Shown piece by piece: positions 33,255 through 42,432 of a stretch of 64,000 nt of DNA. The position numbers and the translations under genes were made by a program. Every line of letters begins with the position of its first letter. Position 1 is the stretch's first letter. Location of the stretch: the NCBI GenBank assembly GCA_963831155.1, contig CAWHOY010000005.1:682001-746000 (forward strand), written 5' to 3'. The DNA comes from CAVRXQ01 sp963831155 (GTDB lineage Bacteria; Actinomycetota; Acidimicrobiia; Acidimicrobiales; Bog-793). The notes beneath the pieces are model-generated. The model ran no database searches, had not been told where the DNA came from, and worked only from the letters and a program-made list of their open reading frames with translations.

Positions 33255-34366
33255 GAAAGCGTCTGAACCTCGACCGAGAGAACGCGCGGCAGGTCCCGGA
33301 CCGCCGCGTCCCACGAGTCACCCGCGTCGGCCGACGCGTACACCTGACCACCCGTCGTCCCGAAATAGACGCCACAGGGTTCGAGCGTGTCGATCGCCAT
33401 CGCGTCGCGCAGCACGTTCACGTAGCAATTGCGATCAGGCAACCCTTTGGTGAGGGGCTGCCATTCGTTGCCTCCGGTCCGCGACCGATAGACCCGCAGT
33501 GCTCCTTCCGGCGGGAAGTGCTCGCTGTCGCTCGTGATCGGCACGACGTAGATGGTGTCGGGCTCGTGGGCGTGGATACCGATCGTGAAGCCGAAATCCG
33601 TCGGCAGATCTCCACTTACCTCGTACCAGTTCTCCGCCGCGTCGTCACTGCGCATCACGTCCCAGTGCTTCTGCATGAACAGCACATCCGGGCGCTCCTT
33701 GTGCTGCGCGATGCGGTGCACGCAGTGGCCCACGTAGGCGCCGGGCTCGGGGATGTAGTTCGACTTCAACCCTTCATTCACAGGCTTCCACGACTTCGCG
33801 CCATCCTCGCTCTTGAACACGCCGGCGGCCGAGATCGCGAGGTACATCAGCTCGGAATTCGCCTCATCAAGGATGATCGTGTGCAGGCACATGCCGCCGG
33901 CACCGGGCGCCCACTGGGTCGCGGTCTCGTGCTCGCGCAGCGCTGGTAGTTCTTCCCAGCTCTCGCCGCCATCGTGCGAAACGAACAATCCCGCGTCCTC
34001 CACGCCGGCGAACACGACGTCCGGATCGCTCGGCGACGGCTCGAGATGCCAGACCCTTTTGAACTCGAACGGTCGCGGCGTTCCGTCGTACCAAAGGTGG
34101 GTCCCCGGTTCGCTCGCGTAATTGAACTCTTTGCCGACGGCGGCCCAGGTCTTTCCTCCGTCGTCGGAGCGGTGCATCAGCTGGCCGAACCAAGACGTCG
34201 ACGGTGCTGACCAGATCCGGTTGGGATCCACCGGCGACGCGGCGACGTGGTAGCTCTCCATGCCTCCGAAGAGCGGACCGTCCACCGACCACTTTTTCCT
34301 GGAGCCGTCGCTTTCGAGGATGAAGGTCCCCTTTGCGGTCCCGACCAGTACCCGGACCCCGCTCAT
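33251..34366 (-). CDS. BNR/sialidase-like beta-propeller protein
   Basis: About 371 residues with several BNR-type Asp-box motifs (SDDGGKTW, SHDGGESW, SEDGAKSW, SADAGDSW), typical of a beta propeller as in VPS10/sialidase-like proteins. There is no signal peptide from the ATG at 34366, which has AGGGTG just upstream, so it is probably cytoplasmic. Longer upstream frame is not used. It is coupled to a MoaD/ThiS gene, a pairing I believe recurs in other bacteria but whose function is unknown. Confidence 0.8.
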   Translation of the reverse strand: MSGVRVLVGTAKGTFILESDGSRKKWSVDGPLFGGMESYHVAASPVDPNRIWSAPSTSWFGQLMHRSDDGGKTWAAVGKEFNYASEPGTHLWYDGTPRPFEFKRVWHLEPSPSDPDVVFAGVEDAGLFVSHDGGESWEELPALREHETATQWAPGAGGMCLHTIILDEANSELMYLAISAAGVFKSEDGAKSWKPVNEGLKSNYIPEPGAYVGHCVHRIAQHKERPDVLFMQKHWDVMRSDDAAENWYEVSGDLPTDFGFTIGIHAHEPDTIYVVPITSDSEHFPPEGALRVYRSRTGGNEWQPLTKGLPDRNCYVNVLRDAMAIDTLEPCGVYFGTTGGQVYASADAGDSWDAAVRDLPRVLSVEVQTLS

Positions 34367-34499
34367 CGCACCCTCCGATCGATTCGCTTTTCCTGCCACC
34401 GAATCTTTCCGCGTCTCACGCTCCGGCGCACGCGGGGCCAAGTCCAGATTGCGATCCCACGTCACCGGCGAGTTTTCCGCGCGCCACTACCCTGTGCCC

Positions 34500-35099
34500 G
34501 TGGCTCACGACGACCTCGAGGAAGCAACCGGGGAGGAGCCCGGGGCCGCTCCCCCGTCGCTTCCAGCGACCCGGCTGCAAAAGATCGCCAAGGCGCTCTC
34601 CGGCCCACGCCAGCGCCCCCCAACGACGTCGGACGCCACCGCCAAGGCGGTCAACGAACTCGACGAGCGCGAGCGCAAATGGAGCATGGCCGGCGTCGTC
34701 CTCGCGACCGGCCTCGTCATCTCTGGCTACCTCATCGACCGGCATTCGAGCGTCGAGCGCGTCCGCGCTGCGTCATCGACGCTGCTCATCGCCGGGATCG
34801 TCGTCCTCGTGATCATGGCGGCGGGCATCGCCTTCCGACGACGCGCGATGGTCGGCTTTGCAAGCTTTATGGTCGGCTTCGCCCTCATCACCGGCGGCAA
34901 CATCTTCGGTGTCTTGTTCCTTGGCTTCGGCGGTTGGCTGCTCGTGCGCGCCCTGCGGCGCCAGCGCGGCGAGGCGAAGCAGCCGGCGAGCGCCGCGGTG
35001 ACAAAAAAGAAGGCTCCGCCGAAACCGGCGGGCCCGCCGAAGCCGTCGAAGCGCTACACACCGCCGCGTCGTTCGCGCGTCGGTTCTCGCCGCCGGTGA
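34500..35099 (+). CDS. Small membrane protein of unknown function
   Basis: About 199 residues. An acidic N-terminus and a region with RLQKIAKAL precede three or four hydrophobic spans (about residues 60-145), then a basic Pro/Lys/Arg-rich tail (KKKAPPKPAGPPKPSKRY) likely in the cytoplasm. No family recognised. GTG 34500 or 34494 may be the start. It ends one base before the next gene's start, so it leads the putative lipid operon. Confidence 0.65.
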   Translation: MAHDDLEEATGEEPGAAPPSLPATRLQKIAKALSGPRQRPPTTSDATAKAVNELDERERKWSMAGVVLATGLVISGYLIDRHSSVERVRAASSTLLIAGIVVLVIMAAGIAFRRRAMVGFASFMVGFALITGGNIFGVLFLGFGGWLLVRALRRQRGEAKQPASAAVTKKKAPPKPAGPPKPSKRYTPPRRSRVGSRRR

Positions 35100-35100
35100 G

Positions 35101-37521
35101 GTGCTGCGCGCGAGCGCTGCGATGATCAGCGCTGCACTTCGATCCAAGCGGATCGCGATCACCGGCGCGACCGGATTCGTCGGCACGGCGCTCGTCGAGC
35201 GGCTTCTGAGATCTGTCCCCGACTGCGAGATCGTGCTCCTCGTCCGACCGGGGCGGCGCTTGAGCGCCGCGGAACGCACCGCGAGAGAGATTCTCCGTAA
35301 CGACTGCTTCGGTCGTCTCCGCCAAGAACTCGGTGCGGCGTTCGACGATGAAGTGGCGCGACGGGTGACGACCATTTCCGGAGACGTCGGCACAGACGGG
35401 CTCGGCCTCGACGAAACCGGACAGGCAACGCTCGCTCGCTGCGACGTCGTCGTGCACGCCGCAGCGTCGGTGAGTTTTGACGCCGCGCTCGACGACGCCG
35501 TCGAGGTCAATCTCTTGGGGCCAGCGCGCGTCGCCCAAGCGCTGCTCAACCTGCGCGGCTCTGAAACCGCGCTGGCGCTGCCACACCTCATTTCGGTCTC
35601 GACCGCCTACGTGAACAGCGGACACCGTGGCGACGCGACAGAGATCCCCGTCTCCGAGAGTCCGTTCCTCTCCCTGCCGCCATGGCGCGAGGAGGTCGAT
35701 TCCGCTCGGCGCGCGCGTTCGGAAGCCGAGCTCGAGAGTCGCACCCCGAAGAGGCTTTCCGACTTTCGCAAGCTTGCGCGCCGGGAGATCGGCGCAGCTG
35801 GCACGGCGCTGCTCGCTGAACGCACCGAACGCCTCCGGGAGGAGTGGGTCGACGACCAGCTCGTGAAGATGGGCCGCGCTCGTGCTCAAGCGCTCGGCTG
35901 GCCCGACGCGTACGCGTTCACTAAGTCCCTCGGCGAGGTCGCGCTCGCCGATGCAAAGGGAGACCTGCCGGTCAGCATCGTCCGGCCTTCGATCGTCGAA
36001 TCGGCGCTCGCCGAACCGGAGCCCGGCTGGATCCGTGGCTTTCGGATGGCGGAGCCGGTCATCATTTCCTACGCCCGCGGCTTGCTCCGGCAATTTCCCG
36101 GAGTGCCCGAGGGGGTGATCGACGTCATCCCCGTCGACCTCGTCGTCGCGGCGATCGTTGCCGTCGCCGCGGCGGGACCGACACCGGATGAGGCGAGCGT
36201 GTTCCACATTTCGTCGGGAGTTCGCAACCCGCTGCGCTACGGCGAGCTCGTGGCGCTCATCCAGGAGTGGTTCACCGAACACCCGATCTACGACTCGTCC
36301 GGCCAACCGATCACGGTGCCGAAGTGGTCCTTTCCCGGGCGAGGGCGCGTACAGGGCGAGCTGCAGCGCGCAACAACCGCGTTGCGTGCTGTAGAGCGGA
36401 TCGTCCGCGCGTTGCCGATCCGAGGTGATCTCGCAGAACGCGCGTACAGCGTCGAGGAAAAGCGCCTGCTCGCCGAGCGCGCCCTCGGATACGTCGAGCT
36501 CTACGGGTCCTACGTCGAATCCGAGGCACGCTTTCGCATCGATCGCACCCTTGCGCTGTACGAGAGCCTCAGCGAAACCGATCGAAAGTCCTTCTGTTTC
36601 GATCCTGGGGTCGTCGACTGGCCGAGCTACGTGCGCGACGTCCATCTGCCATCGGTCGTCGAGCACGCTCGCGTGCGGATGTCGCCGGCTCGGCGGACCA
36701 CCAAGTCGCGTGAGGAGCGCGCCCGCGAACGGATCCTGACAGAAGAGCCGCGTTGCGCCGCCTTCGATCTCGAGCAGACGTTGATCAATTCCAATGTCGT
36801 CGAGTCCTATGCGTGGCTGGCCACGCGTCATCTCCCGCCCCTGCGTCGTGTCCAACTCGCGGCAGAACTCGCGCTCGAAGGACCGAGCCTGCTTGCCGTA
36901 GACCGGCGTGACCGCGGAGATTTCCTGCGTTCCTTCTACCGCCGCTATGAGGGAGCTCCAGCCCAACGGGTGCGCGACGACGCATGGGAATTGTTCAGCG
37001 ATTTACTCCTGACCCGCGTCTTTCCGGGTGCCGTCGAACGCGTCCGCGCCCATCGCGCGCTCGGGCATCGAACCTTGCTCATCACCGGAGCGCTCGACTT
37101 CGTCATCGCCCCGATGCGGCCACTGTTCGACGACGTCGTCTGCGCGTCGTTGGGAGAGGTGGACGGGGTCTTCACCGGGGAGCTCGTCTCGACGCCACCG
37201 ACCGGAGAGGCGCGCGCGCTCCTGCTCGCCGAGTGGGCGGAATCCTTGGGGCTCGATCTCGATCGGACGATCGCGTACGCCGACTCGACAAGTGACCTGC
37301 CGATGATGGAAGCCGCTGGTATCCCGGTTGCGGTAAATCCGGAGCCGAAGCTCGCCGCCATCGCTCGCCGACGCGGCTGGCAAATCGAGGAGTGGAGTCG
37401 TGCAAAGGGGGGCCCGTGGGTGCCGCTCGCGATCGCGACGCGCCGTCGCGGCGCACGCACCCCCCCGCCCCACCTGCTGTCAGTAGACGGCGCACCATCG
37501 TCCAGGGGAACGATTCGGTGA
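35101..37521 (+). CDS. Fatty-acyl-reductase-like SDR fused to HAD-IB phosphatase
   Basis: About 806 residues. Residues 15-420 form an extended SDR of the NAD_binding_4 (male sterility) type: GATGFVGTALVERL, HAAASVSFD, SVSTAYVNS and a YAFTKSLGE catalytic segment. Residues about 545-770 form a HAD-IB domain with motif I FDLEQTL, motif II LLITGALDF and motif IV YADSTSDLPMM. In motif I the second, acid/base Asp is Glu. Such fusions are linked to acyl-chain reduction. GTG 35101 is one base after the previous stop; ATG 35122 is an alternative. It overlaps the next gene (GTGA). Confidence 0.85.
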   Translation: MLRASAAMISAALRSKRIAITGATGFVGTALVERLLRSVPDCEIVLLVRPGRRLSAAERTAREILRNDCFGRLRQELGAAFDDEVARRVTTISGDVGTDGLGLDETGQATLARCDVVVHAAASVSFDAALDDAVEVNLLGPARVAQALLNLRGSETALALPHLISVSTAYVNSGHRGDATEIPVSESPFLSLPPWREEVDSARRARSEAELESRTPKRLSDFRKLARREIGAAGTALLAERTERLREEWVDDQLVKMGRARAQALGWPDAYAFTKSLGEVALADAKGDLPVSIVRPSIVESALAEPEPGWIRGFRMAEPVIISYARGLLRQFPGVPEGVIDVIPVDLVVAAIVAVAAAGPTPDEASVFHISSGVRNPLRYGELVALIQEWFTEHPIYDSSGQPITVPKWSFPGRGRVQGELQRATTALRAVERIVRALPIRGDLAERAYSVEEKRLLAERALGYVELYGSYVESEARFRIDRTLALYESLSETDRKSFCFDPGVVDWPSYVRDVHLPSVVEHARVRMSPARRTTKSREERARERILTEEPRCAAFDLEQTLINSNVVESYAWLATRHLPPLRRVQLAAELALEGPSLLAVDRRDRGDFLRSFYRRYEGAPAQRVRDDAWELFSDLLLTRVFPGAVERVRAHRALGHRTLLITGALDFVIAPMRPLFDDVVCASLGEVDGVFTGELVSTPPTGEARALLLAEWAESLGLDLDRTIAYADSTSDLPMMEAAGIPVAVNPEPKLAAIARRRGWQIEEWSRAKGGPWVPLAIATRRRGARTPPPHLLSVDGAPSSRGTIR

Positions 37522-38783
37522 AGGCACTTTTGATGGAGCGCCTCCCGCACCGATTTGCGGCGGCGCGCGCCGCATCGGTCATCGCCGGGTCGGGCTCGGG
37601 AATCGGAATCGGTCCGCTGCGCCTCGGCGAGATCGAGCCGCCCCAGCTTCCTGGGGACCGGTGGCGCCGGCTTATTCCGCTGCTCGCCGGGATCTGCGGT
37701 TCGGATCTCTCGACGCTCGACGGCGAGAGCTCACGCTATTTCGAGGACCTCGTGAGCTTCCCGTTCGTCCCGGGCCACGAGATCCTCGCCACGCTCGCCG
37801 ATGGGGAGGACGCGGGCACGCCCGTCGTCGTCGAGCCGGTGCTGTCCTGCGTCGTGCGAGGGATCGAGCCGCTCTGCCCGTCGTGCGCGGTCGGGCGTAC
37901 CGGAACGTGCGAGCGCGTCGCGTTCGGCCATCTGCGCCCCGGGCTGCAGACGGGCTACTGCGCGGACACCGGCGGCGGGTGGTCCGAAGCGCTCGTCGCG
38001 CACGAGGCACAGCTGCATCGCGTACCAGCGGAATTGACAGACGACGAGGCGGTGATGGTTGAACCGACGGCTTGCGCGATCCATGCCGCACTTTCTGGAG
38101 CGATCGTGCCGGGTGAGCGCATCGCGATCCTCGGTGCCGGGACTCTCGGCCTTTGCACGCTCGCCGCGATCCGTCAGTTCTCCCTGCCTTCGGTGGTGAT
38201 TTGCGCGGCCAAGCATCCGGTCCAGCGGCGCTTTGCCGCCGAACTCGGCGCCGACGTGATCGTCAAACCTGCGGAGCTCGGTCGCGGCGTGCGGCGAATA
38301 ACCGGCACGCTCGCGCTCTCCTCGGATGCCGGCGCGATCGATCGCCTCGCTGGGGGTGCCGACGCCATTTTCGACTGCGTCGGCAGCGCGTCATCGATTA
38401 ACCAATCCCTCGAAGTCGTCCGGCCCGGAGGACGCGTCGTCCTCGTCGGTATGCCAGGCTCGGTCCGCGTCGACCTCGCGCCGCTGTGGCAGCGCGAGAT
38501 CTCGCTCATCGGTACCTACGCCTACGGCACTGAGCAACTTTCAAGCGGACCGCGTTCGACGTTCTCTTTATCAATGGATCTCGTCCGCTCGGCGAACCTC
38601 GGTCGCCTCGTATCGGCCCATTACCCTTTGGATCGGTACGAAGAGGCGGTTCGTCACGCAGCAAACGCCGGTCGCCGGGGATCCGTGAAGATCGTCTTCG
38701 ACCTTCGCCAGACCGAACCCGAATGGCGGCGAGCCGCCGCATCTGGCACCGCCGAAGGAGGACCAGTGGAGGCGAGCGCATGA
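37518..38783 (+). CDS. Zinc-binding alcohol dehydrogenase family protein
   Basis: 421 residues of the medium-chain dehydrogenase type. It has GICGSDL near residue 60, a GHE metal site near 85, a four-Cys structural zinc lobe (C-x(10)-CPSC-x(6)-C) near 110-130 and a GAGTLGL nucleotide loop near 205. It probably oxidises or reduces an alcohol/aldehyde made by the neighbouring reductase. The GTG start overlaps the previous stop and the gene overlaps the next by an ATGA. Confidence 0.87.
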   Translation: MKALLMERLPHRFAAARAASVIAGSGSGIGIGPLRLGEIEPPQLPGDRWRRLIPLLAGICGSDLSTLDGESSRYFEDLVSFPFVPGHEILATLADGEDAGTPVVVEPVLSCVVRGIEPLCPSCAVGRTGTCERVAFGHLRPGLQTGYCADTGGGWSEALVAHEAQLHRVPAELTDDEAVMVEPTACAIHAALSGAIVPGERIAILGAGTLGLCTLAAIRQFSLPSVVICAAKHPVQRRFAAELGADVIVKPAELGRGVRRITGTLALSSDAGAIDRLAGGADAIFDCVGSASSINQSLEVVRPGGRVVLVGMPGSVRVDLAPLWQREISLIGTYAYGTEQLSSGPRSTFSLSMDLVRSANLGRLVSAHYPLDRYEEAVRHAANAGRRGSVKIVFDLRQTEPEWRRAAASGTAEGGPVEASA

Positions 38784-40369
38784 GCCCGAGACCGGGATTC
38801 GTGCTCGAGGTCGACCGCTCGACGCCTCCGACGTTGTTCTGGCACGGCGAGGGCTTCCGCTTCGAGCGTCTACCCGAAGGCGCGCGGGTTGTCTACCCCC
38901 AAGAACCGCTTGCCCCACTCGCGGACCCCGACGCGGCGATCCGCCATGCGCTCGAGCACCCGGTCGGCGACTCGAAACCACTCTCGGAGCTGTTGTTTGC
39001 GGGGATGCGCCTCACCGTCGCCTTCGACGACATCTCTTTGCCGCTGCCGCCGATGCGCTCACCGGACACCCGCCAACGCGTGATCGAGGCGGTCTTGGAC
39101 GAGGCTGCCAAAAAGGGCGTCGACGACGTCGTTCTGATCGCGGCGTTGGCGTTGCACCGTCGCATGACCGACGACGAGCTCCGCCATGCGCTCGGAGACC
39201 GCATCTTCGACGCGTTCGCGCCGCACGGGTTGTTGCTCCAACACGATGCCGAGGACCCCGACGCGCTCGTCCATCTCGGCATGACCGAAGAAGGAGAAGA
39301 CGTCGAGATCAACAAGCGCGCGGCTGAGAGCGACCTCCTCGTCTACGTGAACATCAACCTGGTGCCGATGGACGGCGGGCACAAGTCCGTCGCGACCGGT
39401 CTCGCGAGTTATCGCAGCATCCGTCACCACCACAACGCGGTGACGATGCAGCACAGCCGGTCGTTCATGGACCGTCACAACTCAGAGTTGCACACCTCCA
39501 ATTGGCGGATGGGTCGGCTGATCAAGGACGCCGGCGTCAAGCTGTTCCAGATCGAGACGACCTTGAACCTCGATACGTTCCCGTCGCAGTTTGGTTTCCT
39601 GCAAAAGCGCGAATGGGAATGGTCGATTCTCGACCGCGCCCAGTTCCAGGCGACGCGAGCATCACTCGACAAGGTGCCGCCACGACTGGCGCGCCAGATC
39701 TTCCAGTCGATCCTCTCGCCCCACCAGATGACCTCGGTGCAGGCTGGAGAGGTCGAAGCCGTGCACGATCAGACCCTTTTCAACGTCTTCCGACAGCAGC
39801 TCGTCCACGTCGAAGGACAGACCGACATCTTGACGATGGGCCTGCCCTACATCAGCCCGTACAACGTCAACTCGATCATGAACCCGATCCTCGTCGCGTG
39901 CTTGGGGCTCGGCTACTTCTTCAACTTGTACCGCGGACGGCCGCTTGTGCGGCCCGGCGGCGTCTGCATCATGAGCCATCCAACGCCGTGGGCATTCCAT
40001 CCGGTCCACCACCCGAGCTACATCGACTTCTTCGAGCAGGTGCTCGCCGACACGACCGATCCGATCGAAGTCGAGAAGCGCTACGAACAAGCCTTCGCGA
40101 CGGACCCGTGGTACATCCATCTCTACCGCACCTCGTACGCATACCACGGCGTGCATCCCTTCTACATGTGGTACTGGTGCGCACACGCGCTCGAACACTT
40201 GGGCGCGGTGATCGTCGTCGGCGGCGACCGCGCCGCGGTGCGCCGTATGGGATTCAAACCGGCGACGTCATTGCAGGATGCCCTCGAGATGGCAGAAGAC
40301 GTCGTCGGGCGGGAGCCTTCGATCACCCACCTCCACATGCCGCCGATCGTGATGGCCGACGTCACGTGA
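38780..40369 (+). CDS. LarA-like (DUF2088) protein
   Basis: 529 residues related to the N-terminal domain of lactate racemase LarA. ALALHRRMTDDELRHALG matches the LarA ATGTHRxMTxEEL site with its His, and NINLVPMDGGHKSVATG holds the Lys that carries the pincer cofactor in LarA; the EPH His is not obvious. The C-terminal half differs from LarA. It could be an isomerase or a lyase acting on a hydroxy-acid or lipid head group; this is not known. Overlaps both neighbours by four bases. Confidence 0.75.
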   Translation: MSPRPGFVLEVDRSTPPTLFWHGEGFRFERLPEGARVVYPQEPLAPLADPDAAIRHALEHPVGDSKPLSELLFAGMRLTVAFDDISLPLPPMRSPDTRQRVIEAVLDEAAKKGVDDVVLIAALALHRRMTDDELRHALGDRIFDAFAPHGLLLQHDAEDPDALVHLGMTEEGEDVEINKRAAESDLLVYVNINLVPMDGGHKSVATGLASYRSIRHHHNAVTMQHSRSFMDRHNSELHTSNWRMGRLIKDAGVKLFQIETTLNLDTFPSQFGFLQKREWEWSILDRAQFQATRASLDKVPPRLARQIFQSILSPHQMTSVQAGEVEAVHDQTLFNVFRQQLVHVEGQTDILTMGLPYISPYNVNSIMNPILVACLGLGYFFNLYRGRPLVRPGGVCIMSHPTPWAFHPVHHPSYIDFFEQVLADTTDPIEVEKRYEQAFATDPWYIHLYRTSYAYHGVHPFYMWYWCAHALEHLGAVIVVGGDRAAVRRMGFKPATSLQDALEMAEDVVGREPSITHLHMPPIVMADVT

Positions 40370-41292
40370 ACCTGCGCCTTCCGAAAGCGATCGAAGAGGT
40401 CGTCCGCACACCGACCTGGCCCGGCACGCTGCCGCGCACGATCGAGCCGCGCAACTTGGGGGTGGACTACGACACGTCGTGGGCGCGGGCACCGTGGGCG
40501 AAAGCCGCGCGACGCGTGCTCGTCGAGGCGGTCACGCGCCCCGTCGTCGCCACGCTCACGTCGCCGACCATCTACGGCCGCGAGCATCTCGCACCGATCG
40601 CCGGGCCGATGATCTTCGCCGCCAACCACTCGAGCCACCTCGACACTTCCGTCGTCATCGCGTCGCTACCAGGACGCATCCGCCAGCGGACCGTCGTCGC
40701 AGCGGCGGCCGACTACTTCTTCGACCGGCCGTGGAAGGCTGCGGTGTGGTCGCTCGCGCTCGGGACGATCCCGATGGAGCGCACGAAGCTCAACCGTAAA
40801 TCAGCGGATCTCGCCGCCGAACTCATCGAGGACGGCTGGAGTCTCGTCATCTTTCCCGAGGGTGGGCGGACTCCGGACGGCTGGGGACAGGAGTTCCGCG
40901 GCGGTGCCGCCTACCTAGCGAAGCGCTGCAGTGTGCCGGTGATCCCCATCCATTTGCGCGGTGTCCGCCCGGTGCTGCCAAAAGGCGGCAGCGCGATCCG
41001 TCGCCACGACGTCGAGGTGCGTTTCGGGGACCCGCTCTGGCCGATCGCGGGTGGCCCGACCGGGCGCGACGAAGATGCACGGCGCTTCGCGGCGCGCATC
41101 GAGCAAGCCGTCGCGGTGCTGGCCGACGAGGCGGAATCGGACTGGTGGTCAGCGCGCCGGCGCGCCGCGCAAGGCGCGACGCCGCCGTTCCGTGGTCCGG
41201 CGACTTCACCGTGGCGACGCACGTGGTCGCTGCCCGAAAGCGCCCGCAAGACGCCCAAACGCCGCGGCCGCTCATCTGCAAAGCCCTGGTAG
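40366..41292 (+). CDS. 1-acylglycerol-3-phosphate acyltransferase (PlsC) family
   Basis: 308 residues. The acyltransferase motif NHSSHLD (HX4D) lies near residue 86, a second motif GTIPMERTK near 132, FPEGGRT near 165 and a VPVIPIHLRG motif near 193. It transfers acyl chains to a lysolipid or alcohol acceptor at the membrane. The tail is basic. GTG start in GTGA overlap with the LarA-like gene. Last gene of the string; a terminator hairpin follows. Confidence 0.9.
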   Translation: MNLRLPKAIEEVVRTPTWPGTLPRTIEPRNLGVDYDTSWARAPWAKAARRVLVEAVTRPVVATLTSPTIYGREHLAPIAGPMIFAANHSSHLDTSVVIASLPGRIRQRTVVAAAADYFFDRPWKAAVWSLALGTIPMERTKLNRKSADLAAELIEDGWSLVIFPEGGRTPDGWGQEFRGGAAYLAKRCSVPVIPIHLRGVRPVLPKGGSAIRRHDVEVRFGDPLWPIAGGPTGRDEDARRFAARIEQAVAVLADEAESDWWSARRRAAQGATPPFRGPATSPWRRTWSLPESARKTPKRRGRSSAKPW

Positions 41293-41303
41293 CCGGACGC
41301 GAA

Positions 41304-41334
41304 GAAGGGGCCGGTGGGGGGTTCCGGCCCCTTC
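41304..41334 (+). terminator. Hairpin terminator after the lipid-type operon
   Basis: Perfect 11-bp stem GAAGGGGCCGG / CCGGCCCCTTC around a 9-base loop, beginning 12 bases after the PlsC stop. There is no long T run after it, common in high-GC genomes. Confidence 0.75.
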
Positions 41335-41451
41335 GCTTATGCCACCAAGGCGCTGGTGGGGGACCAGAACACCCGTGGTGAACGCCCACTGTCGTCGATG
41401 TGCCACCATCGGTCAAACAGTCCGCACAGATACGAACTATCTTTGCTTACG

Positions 41452-42432
41452 ATGGACCTTCGTCAGCTGAACGCCCTGGTCGCGATCGCAGAGCACGGCT
41501 CGTTCTCCGCCGCCGCCGACGCTCTGGCGACGGTGCAGTCCAACGTGTCGACTCACGTGAAAAAACTTGAGATCGAACTCGGCTCGGAGCTCGTCGACCG
41601 CGCGACTGGCGAGCTCACCGAGGCAGGTGCCCTCGCGGTCGACCGCGCCCGGCGGGTGCTCGCCGAACTCGACGCCTTGAACTCCGACGTCACTGCGCTT
41701 TCGAGCGACATCTCCGGCACGGTGCGACTCGGCGCGATCGGCACCGTCGCACGCTGGTTGATCCCCGAGCTGATGGACCTCGTTCCGCGTACCCATCCTC
41801 TGTTGAGCCTCGTCTTCTGCGAGTCGACGTCGATCGGGATAGATCGACAACTCGCAACTGGCGACGTCGACTTGGGGGTGCTCGTCTTGCCGGCATCCGG
41901 TTCCGAGGTGCGCAGCGTTCCGCTGTTCGAAGAGGACCTCGGTCTCGCCCTTCCGAAGTCGCATCCACTTGCGAACCGGGAGTCGCTCACCATCTCCGAG
42001 ATCGCGGGACTGGCTTTGCTGCTGCCGATGCCCGGCACGAACTACCGCGATTCCCTCGACGCGATCGCCGCGCGCTCACGAGTCGTCCTGCGGCCTCGCG
42101 CTGAGACCGACAGTGTGCGTCTACTGCAGGCGCTCACCTTCGAAGGCTGCGGCTACGCGATCCTCCCGTCTTCGGCGATGCCGATCACGGATGCCGCCGA
42201 TTGGAAGCTTGTGCCCGTCGACGGGATAGGGCCGCGCGTCGTCGGTTTCGTACAGCGTCGCCTCGGCAAGCCCGGCGCTCCGGTACGCGCAGTCCTCGAG
42301 ATCCTTGAATCGATCGCGGCCGACCCGGGACGGCTGCCCGACGGCATCCGCGCCATCCCGGCCGACGAACGCGCGGTCTACTCGGCACCCCTGCCGGTCC
42401 CCCGAGTCCGCCACCGAGTGAGCCGCGTTTAG
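41452..42432 (+). CDS. LysR-family transcriptional regulator
   Basis: 326 residues. The N-terminal HTH (MDLRQLNALVAIAEHGSFSAAA then VQSNVSTHVKKLE) is followed by a periplasmic-binding-like effector domain with LGAIGTVARWLIP and DLGVLVLP. The ATG at 41452 matches the family start. Regulated genes are not clear: it lies after a terminator and its stop overlaps that of the convergent GNAT gene by four bases. Confidence 0.9.
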   Translation: MDLRQLNALVAIAEHGSFSAAADALATVQSNVSTHVKKLEIELGSELVDRATGELTEAGALAVDRARRVLAELDALNSDVTALSSDISGTVRLGAIGTVARWLIPELMDLVPRTHPLLSLVFCESTSIGIDRQLATGDVDLGVLVLPASGSEVRSVPLFEEDLGLALPKSHPLANRESLTISEIAGLALLLPMPGTNYRDSLDAIAARSRVVLRPRAETDSVRLLQALTFEGCGYAILPSSAMPITDAADWKLVPVDGIGPRVVGFVQRRLGKPGAPVRAVLEILESIAADPGRLPDGIRAIPADERAVYSAPLPVPRVRHRVSRV

